Below, piece after piece: positions 7,406-15,420 of a stretch of 23,106 nt of DNA (position 1 is the first letter of the stretch; each line of letters opens with the position of its first letter). The notes below the pieces were generated by a model that worked only from the letters and a program-made list of their open reading frames with translations, ran no database searches and was not told the origin of the DNA. This stretch comes from a virus. Where the stretch lies: the IMG/VR virus record IMGVR_UViG_3300023223_000093, positions 1 to 23,106 of that record, one strand, 5' to 3'. The translations under genes and the position numbers were made by a program.

Positions 7406-8005
7406 TTGAGTGAGCCTTTATTATTTCTTGAGAATCCTGCATAAAGTCACAGAGTTCAGGGAGAGGCATGTCCAGGAGGTCGAAGTAGTTAACTCCGCCT
7501 CCATAGAATTTAGTTATCCAGAGTAACTCTGAGTTTAGTGAGCCCTCTCCTATTACAGAGAAGGAAGGATAAAATTTACCAGGAAGAATCCTGTAATACC
7601 GTAGACGTCTTTAAGACTAAGATCCTCAGCAAGTGGTTGGGTAAATCTAAATTCTCCATCCACTTTACCAAGTCCCCCCACTAGCATAGCCCTAACATGA
7701 AGAATCACTTTAGCTACGTCTATGTTGGGAGCAAGCTCGAGAGTCTGCATCATGGAGCTGGGGTCAATTTGCTTGCTGTCCTCATTGTCCTCAGCCCCAT
7801 CTTCCACAGTTTCCACAGTCTCCACAGTCTTCACAGAATCCTGGTTCTGTGCCCAGTTAACCGCCTTCATAACCTCACACTTTACTGGGGCTATGTCGGT
7901 AATATTGCGAGCAGTGGGTGGAGTAATAGAGATAAACTGAGCTGTCTCCATACCCCCTTTATCTTTATTCGCGTACTCAAAACCTTCTTGTAGTTTGTAT
8001 TCCAT
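7398..8005 (-). CDS. Frameshifted long form of the tail assembly chaperone
   Basis: Slipping back one base at the heptamer AAATTTT (7577-7571) joins the 145 codons upstream to a 57-codon open extension (7571-7398), giving a 202-aa product. The extension begins YPSFSVIGEGSLNSELLWI and contains KFYGGGVNYFDLLDMPL; a tryptophan-containing helix followed by LDMPLPELCDF is typical of the T-type (gpGT-like) domain. By analogy with lambda gpG/gpGT, the short form coats the tape measure while the extension recruits tube subunits. The extension has no start or ribosome site of its own and fills what would otherwise be a 150-base gap. Its stop lies 8 bases inside the tape-measure gene. Confidence 0.85.
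7543..7577 (-). promoter_or_regulatory. Programmed -1 ribosomal frameshift signal
   Basis: On the minus strand the zero-frame codons GTA AAT TTT contain the slippery heptamer A AAT TTT (7577-7571), which fits X XXY YYZ. Six bases later an 8-bp stem can form: CCTTCTCT (7564-7557) with GGAGAGGG (7550-7543) around a 6-base loop, including two G-U pairs. The zero-frame stop TAA (7555-7553) lies in the loop. Heptamer, spacer and hairpin all have the usual geometry, and the -1 frame is open exactly where needed. Confidence 0.85.
7553..8005 (-). CDS. Tail assembly chaperone, short form (Mu gp41-like position)
   Basis: A 150-aa protein, the product of normal termination at 7553. The N-terminus (EYKLQEGFEYANKDKGG) and the central ITPPTARNITDIAP pattern fit the G-type tail assembly chaperones encoded between tube and tape measure. 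An acidic linker at about 57-78 contains three tandem TVE triplets from a 9-bp DNA repeat (7802-7837). A second helical part includes AKVILHVRAMLVGGL and the LSLKDVYGITGFFL segment just before the frameshift site. The ATG is preceded by GAGG at suitable distance. These proteins are not expected in the mature virion. Confidence 0.88.
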   Translation of the reverse strand: MEYKLQEGFEYANKDKGGMETAQFISITPPTARNITDIAPVKCEVMKAVNWAQNQDSVKTVETVETVEDGAEDNEDSKQIDPSSMMQTLELAPNIDVAKVILHVRAMLVGGLGKVDGEFRFTQPLAEDLSLKDVYGITGFFLVNFILPSL

Positions 8006-8027
8006 GATGACCTCGCATTATAAAGTT

Positions 8028-8420
8028 TTAGATTGCAGGATTAGCTTTAAATTCAATCGGGATAGTAGTGTCAGCGCCTAAAGCCTTCTCAGGATCAGTC
8101 AGCAAAGCTGCTTTAGTGAAGGTTCGAGTGATTCTACCCTCCGGAGTTGACCCAGTAATCTGTACTACGTTATTATTTCGATTGGATTTAGCTACTTTAC
8201 TATTATCAATATTGTCAACCGTAGCATGGAGCTCAAACTTGACCATCGAGAAATTGCTTTCTACATTGTGAGAGTAGACCTGCTCAACAACTCCCCCTCC
8301 AATTGAAGCCGCTTTAATCTCCTGCTCCCCCTGGCCTTCGGTAAAGACCAGAGTATTGGGTACAATACCCCATATATCATTATTAACCGTTACTGTAGCA
8401 TCTGCTAATTGAGTAGCCAC
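8028..8420 (-). CDS. Tail tube protein (Mu gpM-like)
   Basis: A 130-aa protein whose size and pattern (NDIWGIVPNTLVFTEGQGEQEIKAAS, ending TTIPIEFKANP) match the tube proteins of Mu-type contractile tails, which stack as hexameric rings inside the sheath. It starts with GTG at 8420; the GGAGG in the last codons of the sheath gene serves as its ribosome site. It follows the sheath immediately (3-base gap) and precedes the chaperone, the standard order sheath-tube-chaperone-tape measure. Confidence 0.9.
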   Translation of the reverse strand: MATQLADATVTVNNDIWGIVPNTLVFTEGQGEQEIKAASIGGGVVEQVYSHNVESNFSMVKFELHATVDNIDNSKVAKSNRNNNVVQITGSTPEGRITRTFTKAALLTDPEKALGADTTIPIEFKANPAI

Positions 8421-8423
8421 TGA

Positions 8424-9968
8424 TTACGCCTCCGCTGAGAATGAGATTTTTTGGGTTACTAAGATGATTCTTAGTTGAGTGACAATAGGGGTGATCATCT
8501 GGACAGTAGCCTTGCCTAGCGCCAGGTCCAGAGTAACAACCAAGTTATCTTTGAAGAACTTAATTGCATCGTCTCCATCTTGTACCAATACAAAGCCAGG
8601 CCCAGCGAGGTCTTGATACAGTCTCTCAATGAAGGCTGCAATGGTTAAGTCATTAGCCTGATCTCGGCCTCTAACTACGCTACCCAGTGTAAGCCGAGAC
8701 TGAGCAAATCGAGACTTCAAGTTATTGAAGAAGTATTCTCGAGAGCCTGAAGCTGTATCCCGATAATTCAAGAACTTAAAGGTGAGATCTGGATTACCCG
8801 CAGTATCAGTCTTAAAGGTAGTTAATACCTGTCCTAGCACAGACTCGGTACCCGAGGTGTTATTGCCGATTATAGTACCACCCGCATCCTCCAGTTGACC
8901 GATCTCCGTAGGAGTCCAGCCTCGATTAGTTCCAATTAAAGGAAGATCAGGGAAAGGAGTATTAAAATAAGGTTTGCTTGCCAAGGCAGGACCCCCGAAA
9001 GAGTCAAGAGGACCGTTAGCGCTAAGAACAAATTGCCCAATGCTCGCATCTTCAGTCAGCCTTAGGGCTCTTATGGCCGCAAGCTGAGAGATTTTGACAG
9101 CAGGAATCTCTAGTTGAGCCGGCCCCGCAAAGTTGGTTTCGGACTCTAGCTTATCAACGACCTCCACCAAATTTTCACTATTAAGAGCTCCCAATCGTGT
9201 AAGATGATTGGCTAGAGTATCCGTCACAGAAACAAATCCTGCTCCATCCAAGACATCGTTATCTACATTAAATCGAGGATCAAGAAATCCTGTTAGCTCA
9301 GACACGATAGCGTAGGGCCATGCTACTCCTTGATAGCGACGATTACCCACCACATCAAAGACTCCAGTGAGGGTAGGATCAGTTGCTCCCGATGCCATAC
9401 CTGTCACAGCAGTAGTAATGCCGGCTACCGTACCCTCGATGGATAGTCCTAAGGTATTACCGAAGGTACCATCATGAACTGCTGTAACATCCACATCTCC
9501 TATTGTTACTATACTGGTAACGGGGAGTTGAGTGTCCAAGTCCATAGCAGCTTTAATGGCAGTAGCCACTGCAGCAGCGGTATCGGTATCAGCAACCTCG
9601 ACGGTGAACCGATGGTTAGTCTCTGAGGCGATATTGATTATCAGAGTACCGGCTTCAGTAGCGGTACCTGTAATAGCCAATTGACCTGAAGCATTAGTTC
9701 CTGAGGCATCGTCTAAACCAATGGCATCAAACTGCGACACTTTATTAACTTTACGAGCAGCCCGGATCATAGAGGCAAGCATGGAGTTCTCACCATACAG
9801 AGTATCCCAGGATTTATCATCCAGAATATTCTGAGTAAGAGCTCCAGATACAGCAGTCGCCGCTGCAGTTTGTTGTCCTACAAAAATAACTTTCTGTGGA
9901 GTATTACCTACTGCTGCAGAAGCATTAACAATGTTTACTGTAGTAAACGGGTTAGAAACTATGGACAT
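8424..9968 (-). CDS. Contractile tail sheath protein (Mu gpL-like)
   Basis: A 514-aa protein. The N-terminal part (NTPQKVIFVGQQTAAATAVSG), the central variable beta domain (about 95-195), NRRYQGVAWPYAIVSEL near 208 and the C-terminal region with NLKSRFAQSRLT and KISFSAEA fit the Mu gpL/sheath family. The conserved C-terminal domain forms the inner contacts with the tube, whereas the central insertion faces outward. The ATG overlaps the stop of the gp38-like gene (TAATG). This gene establishes that the particle is a myovirus. Confidence 0.92.
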   Translation of the reverse strand: MSIVSNPFTTVNIVNASAAVGNTPQKVIFVGQQTAAATAVSGALTQNILDDKSWDTLYGENSMLASMIRAARKVNKVSQFDAIGLDDASGTNASGQLAITGTATEAGTLIINIASETNHRFTVEVADTDTAAAVATAIKAAMDLDTQLPVTSIVTIGDVDVTAVHDGTFGNTLGLSIEGTVAGITTAVTGMASGATDPTLTGVFDVVGNRRYQGVAWPYAIVSELTGFLDPRFNVDNDVLDGAGFVSVTDTLANHLTRLGALNSENLVEVVDKLESETNFAGPAQLEIPAVKISQLAAIRALRLTEDASIGQFVLSANGPLDSFGGPALASKPYFNTPFPDLPLIGTNRGWTPTEIGQLEDAGGTIIGNNTSGTESVLGQVLTTFKTDTAGNPDLTFKFLNYRDTASGSREYFFNNLKSRFAQSRLTLGSVVRGRDQANDLTIAAFIERLYQDLAGPGFVLVQDGDDAIKFFKDNLVVTLDLALGKATVQMITPIVTQLRIILVTQKISFSAEA

Positions 9969-10192
9969 TAGTCTTCTCCTTTAGATGACTTTTTAGGTTT
10001 ATCCGAGGCCTTTTCCTTGGGAGAAGGTTTAGACTTGGATTCTTTAACTACCTCACAACAGCCATCGATCTTAGAATCTTTAAGTCGACGGCGCCAGTAC
10101 TCGGAGGTGGGCACTCCCTTCACATCAGGGATAGTAATAATATCTCCGGGGCTAGCAATATCCCCCAGAGGCTTGTTAACTTTTATTCTCAT
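9968..10192 (-). CDS. Mu gp38-like small protein (DUF2635)
   Basis: A 74-aa protein. The segment SEYWRRRLKDSKID (about 30-43) is the hallmark of DUF2635 proteins encoded directly before the sheath in Mu-like phages. The last 25 residues are Lys/Ser-rich and probably disordered. It overlaps the tail terminator-like gene by ATGA and the sheath start by one base. The molecular role is unknown; tail assembly is inferred from its fixed position. Confidence 0.8.
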   Translation of the reverse strand: MRIKVNKPLGDIASPGDIITIPDVKGVPTSEYWRRRLKDSKIDGCCEVVKESKSKPSPKEKASDKPKKSSKGED

Positions 10193-11286
10193 GGTAATGG
10201 TTCCTCGTCAAGATTGATTTCGGCAGTAAAAGTTTCGCTACCAGTAGTTTGATTCATGATTAAACTGATATCTCGGAAAGCAACGTCTACGTCATGGCCT
10301 ATGGTATCCTCAAAGGTAAGATCACTGGTTTGCTCAAAGCTATACTGGTGGATATAGAAAGCAGAGTTATAGCCTTGAAAACCATGGTTAGTAAAAATCA
10401 GTGCTTCCTGATTAGGTGTTGAAAGTCCAGACTCAAAACTATTGAACAGTATGGAACCACAGATACTGGGGAATAGATCCTCAGATTCATCACGAGCTTT
10501 CCTAGCAGATAGTTCATCAGCTGTAGGAATAAATGTGTAGATAGTAACCGGCTGGATTATCTGCTGTCGAAAGTTATCTCCTTGTTGTCCTCTCGTCTGA
10601 GAGTCTATGGAGTCGTTCTCAATGTTTCTACTCTTGGATGCTACAACATCTCCAAGAATTACGAACATCCAATTCTCTGTGGGGGGCTGAGTGGTATAAG
10701 CAGCTATTATTCTTTCTATACTCGTACCTCCAGAAATCCTTATCCCATTATTAACGCTAATGATTCCAGTAGCATCCTTAAGTCCAGATCCAGTCAGGGT
10801 ATAAGTAAAGCTGGTAGTAGTGGGGACTGTGATCACAGTCTGGAGTCCATTGTATCCCCGGAAGGCGGACTCACCATTTACCAAAACGGGAGATCCAGTA
10901 GCAACGGTAGGACCACTATCAACCATGATAAATGTGATAGTTCTACGGTTAGCTACTGTGATTATCTTGAAGGTACCATTGAACTCAGACTCTGTTGCTC
11001 CGGCTATCTCTATATTAATTAATCCATTAGTCACATCATGATCAGTTAGAGTAATCAGTTCCCCCACTATTCCAGATCGAGTAAGAGAGGTAATGTCTAT
11101 ATTGGACTGAGCTCCTTTAATGACGGACAGGTCTCCAATAACTAAGCCATGAGCAGAATCGGTTTCTACCAGAGCTTCGGTACCTGAAGGATTAGTCAAG
11201 CTAGTCACAGAAACTGAGTCACTAAAGCTATCAGTAAACAGTGGCAGTCTTGCTTGCAACAGCGATACAATTTCACTAGCTTTCAT
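10189..11286 (-). CDS. Tail terminator-like protein (Mu gp37 position) with inserted beta module
   Basis: A 365-aa protein. The N-terminal helix (KASEIVSLLQARLP) and the C-terminal half from about 185 (ERIIAAYTTQPPTENWMFVILGD, then a Gln-rich strand with QPVTIYTFIPT and a helix with ARDESEDLF) fit a tail terminator of the Mu gp37/DUF1834 type, which caps the tail and binds the neck. Between them, residues about 26-180 are extra beta sequence with AHGL, IEIAGATESEFNG and TTTSFTYTL patterns, related to a segment in baseplate J. The insert roughly doubles the protein and probably projects from the tail-neck junction. It overlaps the gp10-like gene by 11 bases and the gp38-like gene by ATGA. Confidence 0.75.
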   Translation of the reverse strand: MKASEIVSLLQARLPLFTDSFSDSVSVTSLTNPSGTEALVETDSAHGLVIGDLSVIKGAQSNIDITSLTRSGIVGELITLTDHDVTNGLINIEIAGATESEFNGTFKIITVANRRTITFIMVDSGPTVATGSPVLVNGESAFRGYNGLQTVITVPTTTSFTYTLTGSGLKDATGIISVNNGIRISGGTSIERIIAAYTTQPPTENWMFVILGDVVASKSRNIENDSIDSQTRGQQGDNFRQQIIQPVTIYTFIPTADELSARKARDESEDLFPSICGSILFNSFESGLSTPNQEALIFTNHGFQGYNSAFYIHQYSFEQTSDLTFEDTIGHDVDVAFRDISLIMNQTTGSETFTAEINLDEEPLP

Positions 11287-11746
11287 TTAATTTGTCCAGT
11301 TCTTCTTTGAAGTAAGTTTCTGCATTACCCAGAGTACCGTTTATAGCATTCTCTATACTGGGCCTAGGTTTCATCTTGAAAGTACCAAACTCCACAAACC
11401 CATCGTAGTCGGGAGTGTCCTTACCATCCACACCATAACCGAACTCCAACCTGTCCGAGCCCGTTACTTTCCATCCTATTGACCTGCGTAGTGCACCAGA
11501 CCTATTAGCGTGAGACTGGCCAGGACCGGAGGATCTATGGCGTCTCCTACGACCCCCCGGAGTTCTACGAATATAAACGATACCAGTCTTATCATTGGCA
11601 AGGATGGAAGCACTGGCTGTGGACTTTAAATCCTTACCCCACTTAAACATCCCCTTACGAGTGGCCTTTTTAGTTAGCCGGCCAATACCATCGAGTTTAG
11701 CATAGACCTTAAAGTTACCAGGATTTTCAACCGCCTTAACTCTCAT
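11276..11746 (-). CDS. HK97 gp10-like neck / tail completion protein
   Basis: A 156-aa protein. The basic stretch RRTPGGRRRRHRSSGPG (about 61-77), the SHANRSGALRRSIGWKV helix/strand and YDGFVEFGTFKMKPRPSIENAI near the C-terminus are the hallmarks of the HK97 gp10/virion morphogenesis family, which helps join tail to head. Its ATG lies in an ATGA overlap with the head closure gene. The position between head closure and tail terminator is standard. Confidence 0.85.
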   Translation of the reverse strand: MRVKAVENPGNFKVYAKLDGIGRLTKKATRKGMFKWGKDLKSTASASILANDKTGIVYIRRTPGGRRRRHRSSGPGQSHANRSGALRRSIGWKVTGSDRLEFGYGVDGKDTPDYDGFVEFGTFKMKPRPSIENAINGTLGNAETYFKEELDKLNES

Positions 11747-12126
11747 ACTCTACCCGCTACCTTAGCACCTCGATCTGTACACTGAGCTCTCATCCACTGA
11801 TGTCGATTATCGAGGTCCTCTAGATTTAGAATGTCAAGTCTCCTACCATCTTCTAATAAGATCCAGGACTCAGCACTTACAGTATCATCAAACCTGAATC
11901 CTATCTCATGGGTAATCGGAGTGTCTGTTTCCACTCCATCAAAGAACGTCTGACCACTAACAGTATTAATAGCAGACATGACAACCCTATCAGCATCAAA
12001 TTTAATACCGAAATCAGTACCAGAGCTGGGGGGCGTAATACTTCTCTCTTGAATATTGATAGGATCAATTAAATCTCCTGAGCAGTATTGACGTTTCTTT
12101 TTCCTTATCTTCTGACATCTACCCAT
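11743..12126 (-). CDS. Head closure / head-tail adaptor (SPP1 gp16-like)
   Basis: A 127-aa small beta-barrel-type protein. The segment ESWILLEDGRRLDILNLEDLDNRHQWMRAQCTDRG (about 85-118 in total) shows the Trp-hydrophobic-DGRR, ED-D-RH-W pattern of phage head-tail joining proteins, which bind below the connector ring and close the DNA exit channel. A strong AGGAGG precedes the ATG at 12126 and overlaps the stop of the LamG gene. The N-terminus is basic and has two Cys (4 and 15). Confidence 0.8.
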   Translation of the reverse strand: MGRCQKIRKKKRQYCSGDLIDPINIQERSITPPSSGTDFGIKFDADRVVMSAINTVSGQTFFDGVETDTPITHEIGFRFDDTVSAESWILLEDGRRLDILNLEDLDNRHQWMRAQCTDRGAKVAGRV

Positions 12127-12135
12127 GGGAGCCTC

Positions 12136-12795
12136 CTATGGAGCTACTATACTGTTGGGTATTGGGGGTTCTTCAGATTTAGTGGATCCTACAACTGTTA
12201 AGTCCAATCCACCAACAACATCGTACTCTGGGTCTTGCCCGTTGATTGGCGCATAGAATAACAAGTTTTCACTTTGTATTTTTGGTGGTGAAATTCCTGA
12301 TGCCAATGACTTTATCGAACCAGCTGCAAGGCCTATGCCGTAAATCGCGCAATGACCAATATCCCCATCCATTGGGTCTTCAGTTCCAGCCCCACCTGAC
12401 CCTGCACCAATTCTAACTGGTGCCGTTGTTGACGACATATTTCCAGTTGCTGGGGTAACTGCTTCTTCTATTCCATCACAGTAAACTCGAATATCTGTTC
12501 CATCATACACCCCTGCAATATGATGCCATGTTCCAACAACTAAAGTAGTTGTTCCTACGGCGATTTTAGTGCTGCCATTGAAGATGGCAAATTGACATTT
12601 ATCACCGCTATCAGTTGATAAGAGGTATTGAAAATCACCGCCTGCATCTGACCATTTAGCAAGAATCTTACCTTCGCTGGAAGAGGATTCCAATCTTATC
12701 CGTGCTGATAAAGTAACTTCATCTCCTGTAAGGTTTAGAGCTGACGGATTACCCGCATCTAAATGGTCGTTTGTGCCGTTAAAATTCCTAGCCAT
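12136..12795 (-). CDS. LamG / concanavalin A-like lectin domain protein
   Basis: A 219-aa protein made of one laminin-G-like jelly roll: FNGTNDHLDAG at the start, EVTLSARIRLES, GTWHHIAGVYDGTDIRVYCDG (in two parts, about 86-107) and DGDIGHCAIYGIGL near 144-157. The last 60 residues hold a second short strand set typical of such proteins. These domains bind glycans or other virion proteins. No catalytic residues are visible. Its place between a fibre-like gene and the head closure gene is unusual, because LamG proteins are more often coded beside tail fibres. A role as a neck- or head-attached adhesin is inference. Confidence 0.8.
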   Translation of the reverse strand: MARNFNGTNDHLDAGNPSALNLTGDEVTLSARIRLESSSSEGKILAKWSDAGGDFQYLLSTDSGDKCQFAIFNGSTKIAVGTTTLVVGTWHHIAGVYDGTDIRVYCDGIEEAVTPATGNMSSTTAPVRIGAGSGGAGTEDPMDGDIGHCAIYGIGLAAGSIKSLASGISPPKIQSENLLFYAPINGQDPEYDVVGGLDLTVVGSTKSEEPPIPNSIVAP

Positions 12796-12797
12796 GA

Positions 12798-14519
12798 TTA
12801 TTGCTCCAGCGATACGCGTAACACTTCAGCGTCATTAGTCATGGTATCACTACCACTTGCTGCAACACGCTGTACTCTAAGTCTAAACGCATCGCCTGTT
12901 GTCCAGCTATCCGCTTGCGCTTGAGTTAAAGTGATAGTAGTTCGAGTAACAATTCCTGAAGTGCCTGATGTGGTATCGGTTCCAGTTTGTTGAGCAGCAA
13001 AACTATCACTATCAATATCCGTCACACCCTGATCAATACGCTCAATCTCAATACCCCAGACAACATCGCCAGTTGTTGCAGTTTCAGCAACCCAATCAAT
13101 ATTCACTGAGACATCGCCGTCAGAGTAGTCTGTTGATATAACTCCGTGGAAGACTACAGATTCAGCTGTTGCGTCATCAAACGCTAGTATTGGGTGTGCG
13201 TTTCTTGAATTGGCAACAGCTGGATTGGAGCTTGGGAATGTCGCGTCATTAGCATCAAAGTCGCCAAGATAGCTTCCTTCACCCAGCGTTGTATAAACCA
13301 AAGGCGTTACAGACCCCTTAGCAGTCTCCCAATCACCACTTGTATTAGAACGGATAACCGATACTTCAACCTTCGTGATTACAGCATCATCAGTTTCTGG
13401 GAAGAAATCAACACCTGTGAAGTCCTCAACAGTAGCGACCGTACCAATACCACGAACAGTCAGCAGTGTTCCAACATGGGACTCCACCTCGTAGTAATTG
13501 TTATTATTCCTGGTGTCAGATATTTGAACGATATTGTCTTGAGCAAACGTTGCAGAACCATCAGTAACCACAGTGGGATTAGATGTTGAGGCCACACCAA
13601 CCACAAATGGCCCACCCGTAACCGTGTCAGTTGTAGCTGTACCTTCAATGGTAACAGCGACCCCGGAAGTAACACCAACGGCTGTAGTATAACTGGAATT
13701 CAGTCGAGCGTAAGGGGTGAGCCCAATGTGACCCATTACGTTATCTGCTGTAGAGTTCTCGTTCCTTTGAACCGCAAAACCTTTAATATCCGCTTTCGCA
13801 ACAAACACGGAAGGGTTTACTTGTTCACCTTTCAGTGTGAATGAACCAGTACCAACCGGGAACGTTCTAGAGAAATATGTTTCCCCCACTCTGAATGTTT
13901 GTGGGTTAGGTGGGGCAAGTTTGGTTAAGCCAACAGAGATATCAAATACTTCGTCGAATATTTTAAAACCTGTGTCGTCTGTGCCTATGTATATCTGGTT
14001 TCTGAACTGGCCGCTAGGCGGTACTGAAGCAAAATCGTTAGTGTTCTCTATTACTAAGAATTCAGTTGTGGGGATACTGGAAGAGAATATGCTTGGGTCT
14101 AGTACAAACTCAATGGGGTTAGCTATTGTGAATTCTTCGCTCGTGTCTGCGTCAACCGTAGTTACAAGGAATTGTTCAAGAGGAGGGGCTTTGGGTGGTA
14201 GTTCATTAAGAATCCCTACTGTTTCGGACACAGTATTGCCAGTCCCCATGAACTGTATACTGGTGGCGTTATTGAATGCCCCAACGCTTTCGCCAAAATC
14301 ACTGATTACTATATTAGTGCCAAGTTTCAACGAACCCGCAGGCACATTGATAGACTCGTCAAAAGTCCATTCTAAAGTACCGGGGTCAACAGTAGCCCCG
14401 CCAAAGACTAGCGCACCTGATGCATCAGCCTTGGGCACTTGTCCTTCTGTCAATGTGGTGAACGTAGGATCAACTCCGCCTCCACCAGCTCCGGGGCCTT
14501 TACCTTTATTAAGAGTCAT
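12798..14519 (-). CDS. Fibre-like virion surface protein
   Basis: A 573-aa protein, rich in Thr, Ser, Val, Asp and Gly and poor in Lys and Cys. It opens with a Gly-rich KGKGPGAGGGG segment, then LTEGQVPKADASGALVFGG, a pattern common at fibre N-termini. The middle holds a beta module around NIVQISDTRNNNNYYEVES. The last 135 residues (GDVVWGIEIERI, GDAFRLRVQR, SDTMTNDAEVLRVSLEQ) form a C-terminal beta domain I associate with phage structural and fibre proteins. A good ribosome site (AAGGGG) lies just after the stop of the 84-aa gene. Placement in the neck genes suggests a head or neck fibre, but this is not shown by the sequence. Confidence 0.65.
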   Translation of the reverse strand: MTLNKGKGPGAGGGGVDPTFTTLTEGQVPKADASGALVFGGATVDPGTLEWTFDESINVPAGSLKLGTNIVISDFGESVGAFNNATSIQFMGTGNTVSETVGILNELPPKAPPLEQFLVTTVDADTSEEFTIANPIEFVLDPSIFSSSIPTTEFLVIENTNDFASVPPSGQFRNQIYIGTDDTGFKIFDEVFDISVGLTKLAPPNPQTFRVGETYFSRTFPVGTGSFTLKGEQVNPSVFVAKADIKGFAVQRNENSTADNVMGHIGLTPYARLNSSYTTAVGVTSGVAVTIEGTATTDTVTGGPFVVGVASTSNPTVVTDGSATFAQDNIVQISDTRNNNNYYEVESHVGTLLTVRGIGTVATVEDFTGVDFFPETDDAVITKVEVSVIRSNTSGDWETAKGSVTPLVYTTLGEGSYLGDFDANDATFPSSNPAVANSRNAHPILAFDDATAESVVFHGVISTDYSDGDVSVNIDWVAETATTGDVVWGIEIERIDQGVTDIDSDSFAAQQTGTDTTSGTSGIVTRTTITLTQAQADSWTTGDAFRLRVQRVAASGSDTMTNDAEVLRVSLEQ

Positions 14520-14528
14520 GTGGCCCCC

Positions 14529-14783
14529 TTACACGTTTGGAGTTATAGAGATGTTATGGTTATCGCCTGACTTTAGACGTCCCCACAATGAATTACCAGT
14601 AAGGTTATAGGATACAAAGTCACCTGGAGGTAAAGAATGTCCCTCTACCGTAGCAGTTGGCTGTGTAGCAGCTTCCCTATAAAATAAACTTGTACTTGCC
14701 TCGTTAGTAACAAAGCCAGATCCACTTGAAGCGATTAGTGTCCAACTATCCTTGTTCATTTCTATCTCATTTGTGTCAGCCAT
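14529..14783 (-). CDS. Small beta-rich protein of the neck block
   Basis: An 84-aa protein beginning MADTNEIEMNKDSW. I choose the ATG at 14783 because AAAGGAG lies 8 bases upstream (14798-14792) and because longer in-frame starts would run deep into the connector gene. The pattern SWTLIASSGSGFVTNEAS, then EGHSLPPGDFVSYNLTG and a final WGRL...NISITPNV is that of a single small beta-sandwich, as seen in many short proteins coded next to phage fibres. It may be an attachment base or a decoration protein for the neighbouring 573-aa protein. The function is not known. Confidence 0.7.
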   Translation of the reverse strand: MADTNEIEMNKDSWTLIASSGSGFVTNEASTSLFYREAATQPTATVEGHSLPPGDFVSYNLTGNSLWGRLKSGDNHNISITPNV

Positions 14784-14796
14784 TTCTACTACTCCT

Positions 14797-15420
14797 TTAT
14801 ATCCTAGGTATCCTAAATAAATCGTAAATTGGAATTGCACCAGAAGCTTCAGCTCCAGCACAGCTTCCACAGTCTCCGCAGTCACCTCGATTCTCAAACA
14901 TGAAGGCAACGTGTCTCTTAATAGCATTGATAGCCATATCCAACTGATTAACGGGAATGGCCTTAGTGGTAAAACTAATTTCAATTCCCTGCTCAATATC
15001 TAGGCCATCAGTGGGCCATTCTTGATCAGGAAGTAATAAAATCTCAGAGAGTTGAACTCCTCTCTTCAAATAGAAAACCGTTGTAGCTACCGTTGTATCA
15101 AAGACAGTAGCCACAGAATGCTTCACAGAATCTATGGTGTCAATCGGATTACGTCTAACTGAGATTCGATCCTCGAACTCATCTATCAATAGAGTGTAGG
15201 CGTTATCCGTAAAGTCCCTGCTGGTATATGACTGTCCCCATGCGGTACAAGAGTCAATCAATGTTTGCAGTAGGGCATCAAAAGCCGCAGTAGTCACTCC
15301 CAAGTAAGTTTTCATATCAGCCAGAGATACCGGGCTAGTTCCAGCCGTAATCATCTCATACAGTTGATAGTTCTTGAGGGTGGAATCGTCTGAGCTATTT
15401 CTTAAATTACTTTCTAACAT
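14797..15420 (-). CDS. Head-tail connector, HK97 gp6-like
   Basis: A 207-aa protein beginning MLESNLRNSSDD. AAAGGAGAG (15436-15428) fixes the ATG at 15420; an upstream in-frame GTG would add 26 unlikely residues. The core, LADMKTYLGV followed by FDALLQTLIDSCTAWGQSYT and a helical C-terminus with MAINAIKRHVAFMFENR, is the gp6/gp15 connector fold that docks a ring under the portal. The C-terminus carries three Cys spaced C-x2-C-x2-C (residues 181, 184, 187), which is unusual in this family and could bind a metal or form disulfides. The stop overlaps the ribosome site of the next gene. Confidence 0.85.
   Translation of the reverse strand: MLESNLRNSSDDSTLKNYQLYEMITAGTSPVSLADMKTYLGVTTAAFDALLQTLIDSCTAWGQSYTSRDFTDNAYTLLIDEFEDRISVRRNPIDTIDSVKHSVATVFDTTVATTVFYLKRGVQLSEILLLPDQEWPTDGLDIEQGIEISFTTKAIPVNQLDMAINAIKRHVAFMFENRGDCGDCGSCAGAEASGAIPIYDLFRIPRI

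Noticed and set aside
13837-14610. Plus-strand frame of 257 codons opposite the fibre-like gene
   Set aside because: It lies wholly antisense to genes with recognisable protein patterns, has no ribosome site, and its Pro/Ser/Leu-rich composition follows from the Gly/Thr-rich gene on the other strand.
14529-14996. 155-aa version of the small neck beta protein
   Set aside because: Its first 71 residues overlap the connector in another frame; the ATG at 14783 has an excellent ribosome site.
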